Shown here piece after piece: positions 33,347-42,788 of a DNA stretch of 45,021 bases. Numbering within the stretch: the stretch's first letter is position 1; the number at the start of each line of letters is the position of its first letter. The translations under genes were made by a program, and so were the position numbers. The notes beneath the pieces were generated by a model. That model saw only the letters and a list, made by a program, of their open reading frames with translations, was not told the DNA's origin and ran no database searches. The stretch is from an uncultured Rhodospirillales bacterium (GTDB lineage: Bacteria > Pseudomonadota > Alphaproteobacteria > Reyranellales > Reyranellaceae), in the NCBI GenBank assembly GCA_945957125.1, contig CAMFJT010000018.1:1-45021 (forward strand). The letters run 5' to 3'.

Positions 33347-34249
33347 ATGGCGAGGGCACAAGGCAAGGCGATGCGGCCGACTTGGGAGGGCCATCTGCGG
33401 CTGTCACTGGTGACCTGTCCGGTGGCACTCTACACCGCGACGGAACGGACCGCGGACGTGCATTTCAACCTGATCAATCCGAAGACGAACAACCGGATCC
33501 GCATGCAGACGGTGGATGCCGTCACCGGTCACGCGGTCGACCGGGCCGACCTCGTGAAGGGGTTCGAGGTCGCGAAGAACAGGTACATCCTCCTCGAGAA
33601 GGAGGAACTCGACGCGGTGAAGCTCGAATCCACCCGCATCATCGATATCCGCGAGTTCGTCGATGCCGATGCGATCGACCGGATCTACTGGGAGGAGCCC
33701 TATTATCTCGCGCCCGCCGGCAAGACGGGAATCGACGCCTTCTCCGTGATCCAGGCGGCCATGAAGAAACAGGGCAAGGTGGCATTGGGGCGGCTGGTAC
33801 TGCACCAGCGCGAGCGCCCTTGCGCGCTGGAGCCGCGCGACCGGGGGCTGTTGCTGACGACTTTGCGCACGCATGATGAGATTAGAAGCAGCGCCGGCGT
33901 GTTCGATCGCCCCTTGCCCAAGCCCGAGGCCGGCATGCTGGAAATCGCCGAGAAGATCATTGCCCAGCAGGAATCGCGCTTCGATCCGACACGCTTCAAG
34001 GATCGGTACGAGGAGGCGCTTCGCGATCTCATTGCCCGGAAGAAGAAGGGTCAGCCGGTGACGGCGGAAGAACCTGAAGAGAAGGACGAGAAGGTCGTCG
34101 ACCTGATGGCCGCGCTGAAGGAGAGCCTGAAAGGCGGCGGCACCGCGCGCGCCAAGGCGGAACGGTTCATGGCGGCTCATGAGGGAAAGCCCAAGCCCAA
34201 GGCCAAGAGAAGGGTGAAAAGAAAGCCTTCACGCAAGCGAGCGGCATAA
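33347..34249 (+). CDS. ku: Ku DNA-end-binding protein for NHEJ
   Basis: 300 aa. Homodimeric ring that threads onto broken DNA ends and recruits LigD. The core starts RPTWEGHLRLSLVTCPVALY; RYILLEKEELDAVKLESTR, DRIYWEEPYYLAPAG and ALGRLVLHQRERPCAL are Ku-core blocks. The C-terminus is a long basic tail (KPKPKAKRRVKRKPSRKRAA), known in other bacterial Ku proteins to aid DNA binding. ATG 33347 is likely (AGGAG 11 nt upstream); an in-frame GTG at 33335, overlapping the ligD stop, is an alternative. Last gene of katE-ligD-ku. Confidence 0.95.
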   Translation: MARAQGKAMRPTWEGHLRLSLVTCPVALYTATERTADVHFNLINPKTNNRIRMQTVDAVTGHAVDRADLVKGFEVAKNRYILLEKEELDAVKLESTRIIDIREFVDADAIDRIYWEEPYYLAPAGKTGIDAFSVIQAAMKKQGKVALGRLVLHQRERPCALEPRDRGLLLTTLRTHDEIRSSAGVFDRPLPKPEAGMLEIAEKIIAQQESRFDPTRFKDRYEEALRDLIARKKKGQPVTAEEPEEKDEKVVDLMAALKESLKGGGTARAKAERFMAAHEGKPKPKAKRRVKRKPSRKRAA

Positions 34250-34284
34250 TGTCGACAGGCGGAATTATGGGTCGTGAGGGGTGC

Positions 34285-34313
34285 TTGACCCACGGGACGT
34301 AATCTCCGACTTA
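34285..34313 (+). promoter_or_regulatory. Possible mnmG promoter
   Basis: TTGACC (34285-34290) with a weak GACTTA (34308-34313) after 17 nt, ending 7 nt before the mnmG ATG; if used, the mRNA would be nearly leaderless, and no ribosome site is visible. A TGGGTC/GACCCA dyad (34268-34292) overlaps. Confidence 0.25.
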
Positions 34314-34320
34314 CCGCTTC

Positions 34321-36228
34321 ATGCAGACAGGCATTCGATATGACGTCATCGTCGTCGGCGGCGGGCACGCCGGCTGCGAGGCGGCCGCCGCCGCCGCCCG
34401 GCTCGGTGCACGCACCCTGCTCTTGACCCATCGGCTGGATACGCTCGGCGAGATGTCGTGCAACCCCGCGATCGGTGGTTTGGGCAAGGGTCATCTCGTG
34501 CGCGAGATCGATGCGCTCGACGGTGTGATGGGACGAGCGATCGACCGCGCCGGTATCCAGTTCCGGATGCTCAATCTCTCGAAGGGACCTGCGGTGCGAG
34601 GACCCCGCGCCCAGGCCGACCGTAAGCTGTATCGGCAGGCGATGCAGTCCCTGCTGGCGGAGCAGTCCAATCTCGATATTCGCGCCAAGGCTGTCGGCGA
34701 TATCGTCGTCGACGCCGCGGGGCGCTGTACAGGTATCGTTACCGAGGACGGCGAGGAAATCGTCGCGGGCCGCGTCGTCCTCACGACGGGTACTTTCCTG
34801 CGGGGGCTCATCCATCTCGGCGAGGTAACGATGCCGGCCGGCCGCGCGCGCGGTCAGCGGGACGGTCTCCCGGGGGACATTGCGGCGGATGCCGTCGAGC
34901 CGCCATCCAGCGCCTTGGCGCTCAGGTTGGCCGCTGCGGGATTTGCCTTGGGGCGGCTCAAGACCGGCACGCCTGCCCGGCTCGACGGGCGCACGATCGA
35001 CTACGATGGGCTTGAGCGCCAGGATGGCGATAAGCCGCCTCAGCCCTTTTCCTATCTGACCGAAAAGATCGATACGCCGCAGATCGCCTGCCACATCACC
35101 GAGACGACGCCGGCCACACACGCCATCATCCGGGCCAACCTTCATCGCGCGCCGATGTATTCCGGCCAGATCGAAAGCGTCGGGCCGCGCTACTGCCCAT
35201 CGATCGAGGACAAGGTCGTCCGCTTTGCCCAGCGTGAGCGGCACCAGATTTTTCTCGAGCCCGAAGGACTGGACGATCCGACCGTCTATCCCAACGGCAT
35301 TTCCACGTCGCTGCCTCGGGAGGTTCAGCTCGATCTTCTACGGACAATTCCCGGTCTCGAACGGGCAGTTATGCTGCGGCCGGGTTATGCGATCGAGTAC
35401 GACCATATCGATCCGCGCGAACTGCAGGCGACACTGGAGACGCGACGGGTGCCCGGGCTGTATACGGCCGGACAGATTAACGGCACGACGGGGTATGAAG
35501 AGGCTGCGGCTCAGGGTTTGATCGCCGGCCTGAACGCCGCTCTGGCGGCGGCGGGATCGCGTCCGTTCCTGATCGACCGTGCCGATGGCTATCTCGGCGT
35601 CCTCATCGACGATCTTGTGAGCCTGGGGGTGACCGAGCCCTACCGGATGTTCACATCGCGTGCGGAATACCGTCTGTGGCTGAGGGCGGACAATGCAGAC
35701 CAGCGACTGACCCCGAAAGGCGAAGCCATCGGCTGCATCGGAACCCGGCGGGCCGGTGTGTTTCACGTGAAACAGGATGCCCTCGCGCATAATCGCGCAC
35801 TCCTGTCGTCCTTGAGAATGAGTCCGTCGGCTTTGGCGCGCCGCGGCGTTGCGATCAATCAGGACGGCGTCTTGCGGTCCGCCATGGATCTTCTTGCTTA
35901 CCCTGAAATCTCCTGGGAAAGGCTCGTCGACCTGTGGCCTGAGATGCGCGCCATCCCGGCGTCGATTGCAGACCAACTGTCGATCGATTCTCGATACGAA
36001 GGCTATCTAGGCCGGCAACGGCAGGACATCGCCGCCTACCGGAAGGACGAAGCCCTCGAACTTCCGGCCGATCTCGACTACGGGGTCGTTGGCGGCCTGA
36101 GCAACGAGATACGACAAAAGCTGGAGGCCCATCGGCCGGCTACCCTCGGCCAGGCGGCGCGGATCTCGGGCGTAACCCCGGCCGCGCTCGTCTCCCTCCT
36201 CCGCTTCGTTCGCCGACGGGTGGCTTGA
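34321..36228 (+). CDS. mnmG: tRNA uridine-5-carboxymethylaminomethyl modification enzyme, FAD subunit
   Basis: 635 aa, normal length. FAD/NADH partner of MnmE in wobble-U34 modification. The FAD dinucleotide fold starts [52 protein letters not shown] (conserved Cys) and the C-terminal helical MnmE-binding region follow. A perfect parS site is embedded at 35759-35774, where it encodes VFHVKQ, so this stretch is under double constraint. Separated here from mnmE by the katE-ligD-ku insertion; followed directly by rsmG, parA and parB. Confidence 0.97.
   Translation: MQTGIRYDVIVVGGGHAGCEAAAAAARLGARTLLLTHRLDTLGEMSCNPAIGGLGKGHLVREIDALDGVMGRAIDRAGIQFRMLNLSKGPAVRGPRAQADRKLYRQAMQSLLAEQSNLDIRAKAVGDIVVDAAGRCTGIVTEDGEEIVAGRVVLTTGTFLRGLIHLGEVTMPAGRARGQRDGLPGDIAADAVEPPSSALALRLAAAGFALGRLKTGTPARLDGRTIDYDGLERQDGDKPPQPFSYLTEKIDTPQIACHITETTPATHAIIRANLHRAPMYSGQIESVGPRYCPSIEDKVVRFAQRERHQIFLEPEGLDDPTVYPNGISTSLPREVQLDLLRTIPGLERAVMLRPGYAIEYDHIDPRELQATLETRRVPGLYTAGQINGTTGYEEAAAQGLIAGLNAALAAAGSRPFLIDRADGYLGVLIDDLVSLGVTEPYRMFTSRAEYRLWLRADNADQRLTPKGEAIGCIGTRRAGVFHVKQDALAHNRALLSSLRMSPSALARRGVAINQDGVLRSAMDLLAYPEISWERLVDLWPEMRAIPASIADQLSIDSRYEGYLGRQRQDIAAYRKDEALELPADLDYGVVGGLSNEIRQKLEAHRPATLGQAARISGVTPAALVSLLRFVRRRVA
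35759..35774. other. parS: parS centromere site, perfect 16-mer (in mnmG)
   Basis: TGTTTCACGTGAAACA, the exact bacterial parS palindrome bound by ParB, inside the mnmG coding region about 1.1 kb before parA. Confidence 0.95.
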
Positions 36229-36239
36229 GGATGAGCCAC

Positions 36240-36890
36240 ATGCACGCCGGCCGGGATTTGTTCCTCGAGGAGATGCGCAGCCTAGGTCTCCCTGTTTCAC
36301 GTGAAACACGCGACCGGCTGGAGGCGCTCGTCAATACCCTGGGTCGCTGGCAGAAGGCGATCAACCTTGTCGGAAAAGCGACCCTGGGTGAGGTCTGGAT
36401 CCGCCACGTCCTCGATTCGGCCCAGCTCCTTCCGCTGATCCCGAAAGAGGCGCGAACGCTGGTCGACCTGGGGAGCGGTGGCGGATTTCCGGGCCTCGTC
36501 CTGGCGGCCGTCCGTCCGGACCTCGATGTCATTCTCGTCGAGTCCGATGCCCGCAAGGGCGCGTTCCTCGGCGAAGCGGCCCGACGAATGGAACTGCCGC
36601 GGCAGCCCACGGTCGTCGTGAGCCGCATAGAGACTGCGCCCACCCGCGCCGCGGACGTGATAACGGCGCGCGCCCTCGCGCCGCTAGGCCAACTGCTGGC
36701 CTGGTCCGCTCCCCATCGTTCTCCGGAGGCCATTTGTCTTTTCCACAAGGGAAAAAACTGGCAAGCCGAGGTGACCGAGGCCATGAAGGATTGGGATATC
36801 CGATATCAGTCCTTTGCCAGCGTGACCGACCGTGACGCCGTTCTCCTCCGAGTTGCCCAGTTCAGCGCCAAGGGTCTTCGCGATCGCTAA
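36240..36890 (+). CDS. rsmG: 16S rRNA (guanine527-N7)-methyltransferase
   Basis: 216 aa. Uses SAM to methylate G527 of 16S rRNA in the 530 loop; its loss gives low-level streptomycin resistance. Rossmann SAM site: LVDLGSGGGFPGLVLA; INLVGKATLGEVWIRHVLDS and ARALAPLGQLLAWS are family blocks. ATG 36240 has GAGG 9 nt upstream; ATG 36231 in the same frame is an alternative. The second perfect parS (36293-36308) lies in its N-terminal codons (VSRET). Its last 59 nt overlap the start of parA. Confidence 0.94.
   Translation: MHAGRDLFLEEMRSLGLPVSRETRDRLEALVNTLGRWQKAINLVGKATLGEVWIRHVLDSAQLLPLIPKEARTLVDLGSGGGFPGLVLAAVRPDLDVILVESDARKGAFLGEAARRMELPRQPTVVVSRIETAPTRAADVITARALAPLGQLLAWSAPHRSPEAICLFHKGKNWQAEVTEAMKDWDIRYQSFASVTDRDAVLLRVAQFSAKGLRDR
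36293..36308. other. parS: parS centromere site, perfect 16-mer (in rsmG)
   Basis: Second exact TGTTTCACGTGAAACA, 534 bp from the first (start to start) and about 520 nt before parA, inside the rsmG N-terminal coding region. Confidence 0.95.
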
Positions 36891-37698
36891 CCAGAAGGGC
36901 GGCGTCGGGAAGACCACGACCGCCATCAACCTCGCGACCGCCCTGGCGGCGGTCGGCGAGAAGGTCCTTCTGATCGACCTGGATCCACAGGGAAACGCCT
37001 CGACCGGACTGGGCATTGCCCGCGGCGAGCGTTCCCCCGGCTCGTACGAATTCCTCCTCGGGCTGTCGCCGCTCGACCAGGTCATCCGCGCCACGCAGAT
37101 CCCCGGCCTGTCCGTCATGCCGGCAGACCAGTCTCTGGCCGGCGCAGAAATCGAGCTGATCGACATGGAACGGCGGGAGCATCGATTGGCCGATGCCTTG
37201 ATGGCGCCGGCGAGCGACGCGCGTAGTCGATGGGACACCATCCTGATCGATTGCCCCCCATCGCTCGGCCTAGTGACCCTCAACGCACTCGTGGCCGTCG
37301 ATGCCGTTCTCGTGCCGCTCCAGGCCGAGTTCCTGGCGCTCGAAGGGATCGGCGCCATCCGCCGCACCGTCGAAAGGGTTCGCGGCGCGCTCAATCCGCG
37401 GCTGCATATCGCGGGCGTGATCCTCACCATGGTCGATCGGCGCATGACGCTCAGCCAGCAGGTCGTGGCCGACGTCCGGGCGCATTTCGGCGAGCTCGTG
37501 TTCGGCACGACGATTCCGCGCAACGTCCGCATCGCCGAAGCGCCCTCGCATGGCTTGCCGGTGCTGATCTATGACAATGCGTGCGCCGGCGCCCAGGCCT
37601 ACATCCTCCTGGCGAGCGAATTCATCCGACGTCGCCGCACGGCGGCGGAAGGCAGCGCGTCGGGCGAGAAGAATCCGCCAACCACAGGACCGACATGA
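36832..37698 (+). CDS. parA: Chromosome partitioning ATPase ParA (Soj)
   Basis: 288 aa. Walker-type ATPase that moves ParB-parS complexes to segregate origins. The deviant Walker A FAIANQKGGVGKTTTAINLA has its signature Lys near residue 22; LIDLDPQGNASTGLG and TILIDCPPSLGLVTLNAL are the A' and B boxes. The GTG at 36832 lies within rsmG (59-nt overlap); the only other near start is a TTG at 36853, with no better ribosome site. Coupled to parB by a 4-nt overlap. Chromosomal type: no N-terminal DNA-binding domain. Confidence 0.96.
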   Translation: MTPFSSELPSSAPRVFAIANQKGGVGKTTTAINLATALAAVGEKVLLIDLDPQGNASTGLGIARGERSPGSYEFLLGLSPLDQVIRATQIPGLSVMPADQSLAGAEIELIDMERREHRLADALMAPASDARSRWDTILIDCPPSLGLVTLNALVAVDAVLVPLQAEFLALEGIGAIRRTVERVRGALNPRLHIAGVILTMVDRRMTLSQQVVADVRAHFGELVFGTTIPRNVRIAEAPSHGLPVLIYDNACAGAQAYILLASEFIRRRRTAAEGSASGEKNPPTTGPT

Positions 37699-38609
37699 GC
37701 CTGCCCCCCAAATCGCGCGGCCTCGGCCGCGGCCTGTCCGCCCTTCTCGGCGACCAGGATGTCGCCGCCGCCGTCGCCGCGCCGAGTAGCCCACCCAGCG
37801 CGCCGCCGCGCCCCTCCAGCCGTGCCCCGATGACCCTGCCGACGGCGCACCTGCGGGCCGGCAAGTATCAGCCACGCACCAGCTTCGAGAATATCGACGT
37901 GCTGGTCGAATCGGTGCGCCAGTTCGGCCTCCTGCAGCCGATCCTGGTGCGCCCGCTCGACGGGCAACCGGACTCCTACGAGATCATCGCCGGCGAACGG
38001 CGCTGGCGCGCCGCCCAGAAGGCGCAGCTCCATGAGGTCCCGGTCGTCATCCGCAGCCTCGACGACCTCGACACGCTGCAACTCGCATTGGTTGAAAATC
38101 TACAGCGTGCCGATCTTTCGGCGATCGACGAGGCGCAAGGCTATCGCCGGCTGATCAGCGATTTCAATCAGACGCAGGAAGACGTGGCGCGCACCATGGG
38201 CAAGAGCCGCCCGCACGTCGCCAACACGCTCCGCTTGCTCGACCTGCCCGAGACGGTACGCGACATGATCCGGGCCGACGAGATCTCGGCCGGTCATGGC
38301 CGCGCGCTGCTGGCCTTTCCCGATCCCGAGGCCATGGCCCGGCGGGTCGTCGCCGAGAAGCTCAATGTCCGCGACCTCGAGCGCCTGGCGTCGGGCGAGC
38401 GCTTGAAGAAGGCAGGCGCCAGCAAGACGGGAAAGCCTGCCGGCGAAACCAAGAGCGCGGACACCCGTGCGCTGGAGAAGCGCCTCGAGGAAGCGCTCGG
38501 TCTCAAGGTGACGCTTGCCTCGCGCGGCGGCGAAAAGACCGCGCTCACCCTGGAGATCAACGATTACGACCAGCTCGATACGGTGGTCGATCGTCTGACC
38601 CGCCGCTGA
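37695..38609 (+). CDS. parB: Chromosome partitioning protein ParB (Spo0J), parS-binding CTPase
   Basis: 304 aa. Binds parS, spreads as a CTP-dependent clamp and interacts with ParA. It starts with the ParA-contact motif GLGRGLSALLG; the CTP-binding domain has GKYQPR, FGLLQPILVR and GERRWRAAQKA, then ENLQRADLSAIDEAQGYRRL, the helix-turn-helix TQEDVARTMGKSRPHVANTL and a C-terminal dimer domain. A Ser/Pro-rich linker follows the ParA motif. Two perfect parS sites lie within 2 kb upstream. A hairpin terminator follows. Confidence 0.97.
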   Translation: MSLPPKSRGLGRGLSALLGDQDVAAAVAAPSSPPSAPPRPSSRAPMTLPTAHLRAGKYQPRTSFENIDVLVESVRQFGLLQPILVRPLDGQPDSYEIIAGERRWRAAQKAQLHEVPVVIRSLDDLDTLQLALVENLQRADLSAIDEAQGYRRLISDFNQTQEDVARTMGKSRPHVANTLRLLDLPETVRDMIRADEISAGHGRALLAFPDPEAMARRVVAEKLNVRDLERLASGERLKKAGASKTGKPAGETKSADTRALEKRLEEALGLKVTLASRGGEKTALTLEINDYDQLDTVVDRLTRR

Positions 38610-38652
38610 TTGCGGTTGTAGAGCGCGCGTTCACTCCACCGACAATAGGATG

Positions 38653-38686
38653 CGCGCCCGCGGGCGAGGCCGCCGGCGCGTCTTCT
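38653..38686 (+). terminator. Intrinsic-type terminator after parB
   Basis: Stem CGCGCCCGCGG (38653-38663) with CCGCCGGCGCG (38670-38680), 11 bp with one mismatch and a 6-nt loop, followed by TCTTCT. It lies in the convergent gap between parB and the sensor kinase. Confidence 0.5.
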
Positions 38687-41600
38687 CAACCGGCGCCAAG
38701 TTCGGCGGCGACCCGCTGCCATTCCTTCTCCACGGCCGCGACGTCGGTATCGCCTCCGGATTTCTCGAGTGTCGCGGCGAGATCGCCCAGGGCCGTGGCG
38801 CCGGCGGCGCGCGCTGCGCCCTTCAACTTATGCGCGAGTTCGGCGAGCTTCTCCCGATCGTCGCGCGCCGCGCCGATCTCGTCCACCAGCCGCGCGCCGG
38901 CATCGCGGAAACGGGCGAGCACGCGGCTGACCGCCTTCTCGTTGCCGCTGAACATCTCTCCGACGATCGAGCGGTCGACGGCCGGTGTCTCGGACCCGTC
39001 CGCCGCCCAGCGGGCGACCGCTTCGCGCAGCCGCTCCAGCGTCAGCGGCTTGGTCAGGTAATCGTCCATGCCGGCCGCCAGGCAGCGATCGGCCTCACCC
39101 TTGAGCGCATTCGCCGTCAGCGCCAGGATCGGAGTGCGCTGCTGGCCGGGAGCCGCGTTCTCCTCGGCGCGGATCTGGCGGGTCAACTCGAGCCCGTCCA
39201 TGTCGGGCATGTGAATGTCGGTCAGGACCAGGGCGTGTGAACGTGTTCGCCACAGGCTCAGCGCCTCGATGCCGTTGGTCGCGACATCGAGGGGAAGACC
39301 GAGCACCTCGAACTGCCCGACCAGCACCTCCAGGTTGACCTCGGAATCGTCGACCGCGAGGACCCGCAGGCTCCGGGACGGCAAAGGCGGCGGCTCTGCC
39401 GGGTCGTCGGCCGCGGCAGGCGTGCAGGTGCGTCGGACCTTGACCGTGACCGTGAAGGTCGATCCCTGCCCGACCGTGCTCTCGACCGCCGCCGTTCCCC
39501 CCATCAGCTCGGCCAGGCGGCGCACGATCGAGAGGCCCAGTCCGGTTCCGCCGTAGCGGCGGGTCGTCGAGCTGTCGGCCTGCGAGAACGGCCGGAACAG
39601 CCGCGCCTGCTGCTCGGCGGTCATGCCGATGCCGGTGTCGGCCACCGACAGCGCCAGGGTGACGCTGGCCTCGTCCACCGCCAGCGCGCGGGCGCGCACG
39701 GCGATGCCTCCGGCTTCGGTGAACTTCGCGGCGTTGCCGATCAGGTTGAGCAGAATCTGGCGCAGCCGCGTGCCGTCCGCCAGCAAGGCGTCCGGCGTGC
39801 CGGCATCGATGTCGATGGTCAACCCGAGCGCCTTCTTCTCGAGCTGGATGGCCAGGGCCTCGGTGGCGCCGGAGATCAGCGCGCGCAGGGAGACCGGCGC
39901 CTCTTCCAGCTCCATGCGACCGGCCTCGATCTTGGAGAAGTCGAGGACATCGTCGATGATGCGCATCAGTGCGGCCGCCGAGCCGCGCACCGTGCGGACC
40001 ATGCGCTTCTGCCGCTCGGTCAACGGCTCGCGCGCCAGCAGCTCGGCCGTCCCGACAACGCCATTCATCGGGGTGCGGATCTCGTGGCTCATGGTCGCGA
40101 GGAAGGTCGACTTGGCCTGGTTGGCCGCTTCCGCCTCGTCGCGCGCGGCCTTGGCGGCGTCGCGTTCCCGGCGGAGCTCGCGCTGGCGATGGCGCAGCTC
40201 GCTGATGTCGGTGAACAGCGACACGTAGCCGCCCGACTTGGTCCGAGCGGCGGTGAGGCGTGTCCAGGCGTTCGTCCCGACCGGGAATTCCAGGGCACCC
40301 TCGCCGCGGCGGTGCTGTTCGACGATCATGGTGGCCAGCCGCTCGACTTCCGCGTTCGGCACCGGCAGGCCGAGCAGGTCGTATTGCGCGCGCATGGCAC
40401 CGCGCGCGGCGGCCTCGAGCGTGGTGCCGGGCGCCACGATGTCGGGGATGTCGCGATTGACCGCGCGATAGGCGGCGTTGCACTGGATCAGGCGCTCGTC
40501 GGGCCCCCAGATGCCGACGCCGCCGGTCATGTTGTCGAGTGCATCGTCGAGCAGGGTCTGCGCCGCTTCGGCGCGGGATCGGGCGCTCTCGATCTCCGCC
40601 TGCTGCTCCTTCAGCACCGTGATGTCGCGATAGATCGCCAGCATGCCGCCGTCGGGGATCGGCCGGAAATTGAACTCGATGAAGCGACCGGACGGGCCGC
40701 GGCGCTCATAGCGCATGCCGTCCGGTCGGCGCATCAGATCGGCGCGCTGGACGACCGTCGCCTCGATCTCCTGCTCGCTGCCGGCCGGGCCCAGGTCGCC
40801 GCGCCGGGCCTGGTGGCGGAGGATGTCGTAACCGGATCCGCCCGGTGTGGCGACTTCCGGCGTGAGCTGCAGGAAGTCGTTGACCTGCCGGTTGACGAAG
40901 CGGACGCGGAAGTCGCGATCGACCAGCATCACGCCGTCGATCATGTTGTCGAGCACGCTCTGCAGGGTCTCGCGCGTCTTTTCCGATTCGATGCGCGCCG
41001 CCGTCAGCCGCTCCTCTTGCTCGACGATCTCGGTGAGGTCGCGATGGATGGTGAGCACGCGGCCGTCGGCGAGCCGCCGGTAGGTCACTTCGACGGTGCG
41101 TCCCGTCGTGGTGCGCCGCCGCTCGGCCGGCTGGTCGGCAAGGTGAAACCGACGCACCCGGCTCTCGATCCAGCCGTTCAGCCCGCCGGGCAGCTCGTCG
41201 AGCGGCCCGTAGTCGCCGCGCTGGGCGCGGTAGTGGATGATGTCCGCGAAGGTCGGCAGCGTATGCAGGAGCTGGTCCGACATGTCGTGCAGCTTGGCCA
41301 TCGCCGGGTTCTGGTAGACCCAGCGCCCGTCCGCCTCGTACAGCAGCACGCCGTCGCTCATGTTGTCGAAAACCGACTGCAGCACCGCACGGGCCTGCAT
41401 GGCTTCGCGTTCGCGCCGCTTGACCTCCGAGATCTCGACCAGGCTGGTGACGACCCCGCCCGATTTGGTGCGGCGCGACTGGCCGCGCAGCCAGCGGTCG
41501 GGCCCGACGCGGTATTCCGAGACACCGCCGTCGCTATGGTGCAGGTCGGTCGCCGTCTTGTGGAAGTGCTCCTCCCGGCCCGACCGGGCCAGCGGCATCG

Positions 41601-42465
41601 GCAGCTTGTAGGTAGCGGCGTACACGGCGTCCTCGAAGCGCACGCCGGGGGTCGTGGCTTCGGGCAGGTACTGCAGGTGCCGGGCGTAAGTCTGGTTGCA
41701 CATCACCAGCCGGTCCTCGGGATCCCAGATCGAGATCGCGATCGGCAGGCTTTCCATCGCGTCGTGCAGGAAGTCGTGTGCGGCGCGCGAATTAGCCTCG
41801 GCCGCGGCGTTGCGGCGGGCCAGCTCCTCGTGTTCGAGCGAGAGGGCGACCTGCTCGCGCTGGTTGCGGTACTGCACCGAATTCTGCATCAGCAGCGCGG
41901 CCAGGAAGACCAGGGCGCCGACAGCGAGCGCGAGGGCCATCGGATCTCCCGACGCCAGCGCACCGAGGCTCAGCGGCCCGAGATTGCCGGCGACGAACAG
42001 CGTGTAGCTGCGTGGCTCGTAGTAGCGGCCCGGCGCCATCGTCGCGGCGAGCGCAAGCGCTGCGGTCACCAGCAACCGCGGATCGCCGTAGGGCAGCGAT
42101 ACAAGCAGGGCGCCGCCCGTGCCGTAGGCCAGACCGGTGAGGCTGGCATAGAGGATGTAGAGCCGCCGCCACGTCTCGCTCGGTCGCGCCTGGGGCTCAC
42201 GGCGGTAGGAGCGGGCGAGCCACACGAAGCCGGTGATGGACAGCAGGTGCAGCGAGAACGGCAGGGCCAGCGTCCACCACGGCGCGTTGTCGCCATAGGC
42301 GAGGCCGAAGATCGGCCAGAGCGCCAGCGCCAGGAAGCGAAGGCTGCTGCTGCTGGTCATCAGGCGGTCGGTGAGGGCACGCTCGAGCCGCGCGACGTCG
42401 GGCCCTTTGGGCGGGTTTTCGCGCGGCGGCTCGGTCGTCTTCGAGAGCCCTTGCATGCTGTTCAT
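38686..42465 (-). CDS. Hybrid sensor histidine kinase with four PAS domains, REC and Hpt
   Basis: 1259 aa. About six membrane helices (roughly residues 35-205) form the N-terminal sensor. Four PAS domains follow, each opening with a related phrase: [50 protein letters not shown] and [17 protein letters not shown]. Then HisKA ([15 protein letters not shown], His 794), HATPase ([18 protein letters not shown]), a receiver ([12 protein letters not shown], Asp 1083) and a C-terminal Hpt ([14 protein letters not shown], His 1212), so a complete internal phosphorelay is encoded. Final output would go through a separate regulator; the divergent OmpR-type gene 323 nt away is the obvious candidate. Signal unknown. 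Confidence 0.95.
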   Translation of the reverse strand: MNSMQGLSKTTEPPRENPPKGPDVARLERALTDRLMTSSSSLRFLALALWPIFGLAYGDNAPWWTLALPFSLHLLSITGFVWLARSYRREPQARPSETWRRLYILYASLTGLAYGTGGALLVSLPYGDPRLLVTAALALAATMAPGRYYEPRSYTLFVAGNLGPLSLGALASGDPMALALAVGALVFLAALLMQNSVQYRNQREQVALSLEHEELARRNAAAEANSRAAHDFLHDAMESLPIAISIWDPEDRLVMCNQTYARHLQYLPEATTPGVRFEDAVYAATYKLPMPLARSGREEHFHKTATDLHHSDGGVSEYRVGPDRWLRGQSRRTKSGGVVTSLVEISEVKRREREAMQARAVLQSVFDNMSDGVLLYEADGRWVYQNPAMAKLHDMSDQLLHTLPTFADIIHYRAQRGDYGPLDELPGGLNGWIESRVRRFHLADQPAERRRTTTGRTVEVTYRRLADGRVLTIHRDLTEIVEQEERLTAARIESEKTRETLQSVLDNMIDGVMLVDRDFRVRFVNRQVNDFLQLTPEVATPGGSGYDILRHQARRGDLGPAGSEQEIEATVVQRADLMRRPDGMRYERRGPSGRFIEFNFRPIPDGGMLAIYRDITVLKEQQAEIESARSRAEAAQTLLDDALDNMTGGVGIWGPDERLIQCNAAYRAVNRDIPDIVAPGTTLEAAARGAMRAQYDLLGLPVPNAEVERLATMIVEQHRRGEGALEFPVGTNAWTRLTAARTKSGGYVSLFTDISELRHRQRELRRERDAAKAARDEAEAANQAKSTFLATMSHEIRTPMNGVVGTAELLAREPLTERQKRMVRTVRGSAAALMRIIDDVLDFSKIEAGRMELEEAPVSLRALISGATEALAIQLEKKALGLTIDIDAGTPDALLADGTRLRQILLNLIGNAAKFTEAGGIAVRARALAVDEASVTLALSVADTGIGMTAEQQARLFRPFSQADSSTTRRYGGTGLGLSIVRRLAELMGGTAAVESTVGQGSTFTVTVKVRRTCTPAAADDPAEPPPLPSRSLRVLAVDDSEVNLEVLVGQFEVLGLPLDVATNGIEALSLWRTRSHALVLTDIHMPDMDGLELTRQIRAEENAAPGQQRTPILALTANALKGEADRCLAAGMDDYLTKPLTLERLREAVARWAADGSETPAVDRSIVGEMFSGNEKAVSRVLARFRDAGARLVDEIGAARDDREKLAELAHKLKGAARAAGATALGDLAATLEKSGGDTDVAAVEKEWQRVAAELGAG

Positions 42466-42491
42466 CGTCCCATGAGGGTCGGCCAGGAAGC

Positions 42492-42544
42492 GTTTCCGGC
42501 CGGTAACGCGAGGACCCTAAAGTGTTTCCCCGGTTACGCGAAGG
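42492..42544. repeat. Imperfect 21/22-bp direct repeat upstream of the sensor kinase
   Basis: GTTTCCGGCCGGTAACGCGAGG (from 42492; in pieces GTTTCC, CCGGTAACGCGAGG) is echoed at 42524-42544 as GTTTCC, CCGGTTACGCGAAGG. Start-to-start spacing 32 nt, three helical turns, 27 nt before the kinase start on the minus side. Suits a regulator binding as a dimer of dimers. Confidence 0.4.
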
Positions 42545-42549
42545 CACTC

Positions 42550-42598
42550 GACGAAACGGACGAAACGAATTGCGGGTGCGACGCAATGGGGACGAAAC
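42550..42598. repeat. Three GACGAAAC motifs
   Basis: GACGAAAC at 42550, 42559 and 42591, the first two in tandem 9 nt apart. They lie in the kinase/regulator gap, upstream of the hairpin cluster, and could be protein-binding sites. Confidence 0.3.
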
Positions 42599-42633
42599 CG
42601 CTTGCGGCTACGGTCAGGGCGTCGAGCAGCCAG

Positions 42634-42740
42634 CAGTTCCTTCCCCAAGCGTCGGCCTCACACCACCGACGCTTCCTACGGTCGGCCCCTCCCAGATCTC
42701 CGACCGTACAAGACGGCGCCCCGCCCCGGGGCGCCGTCTT
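42634..42740 (+). ncRNA. Candidate trans-acting small RNA, three hairpins (AbcR-like)
   Basis: Three consecutive perfect stems on the plus strand: AAGCGTCGG/CCGACGCTT (42647-42655, 42666-42674; loop CCTCACACCA), TACGGTCGG/CCGACCGTA (42677-42685, 42700-42708; loop CCCCTCCCAGATCT) and a 13-bp terminator-like stem AAGACGGCGCCCC (42710-42722, 42728-42740). The second loop holds CCTCCC and CTCCCA, complementary to ribosome binding sites; AbcR/ar15 sRNAs of alphaproteobacteria use a CUCCCA motif and end in an intrinsic terminator. No protein gene precedes it on this strand in the gap. The 5' end and promoter are not defined, and the T-run after stem 3 is short. Confidence 0.5.
42710..42740 (+). terminator. 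13-bp GC-rich terminator-like hairpin
   Basis: AAGACGGCGCCCC with GGGGCGCCGTCTT, loop GCCCC, A-rich side before and TCTT at its end. It stands 48 nt upstream of the response-regulator start and so cannot end that gene; it most simply ends the small RNA proposed here, or attenuates the regulator's transcript. Confidence 0.6.
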
Positions 42741-42788
42741 CATGTCTGGGTCCTTGAGATTGACGGACCGGGCGGTCAGGATGGGCCA

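Noticed and set aside
42522-42788. N-terminal extension of the response regulator over the intergenic gap
   Set aside because: It would run through three strong hairpins and repeats, with low-complexity sequence; the receiver domain starts right at ATG 42789.
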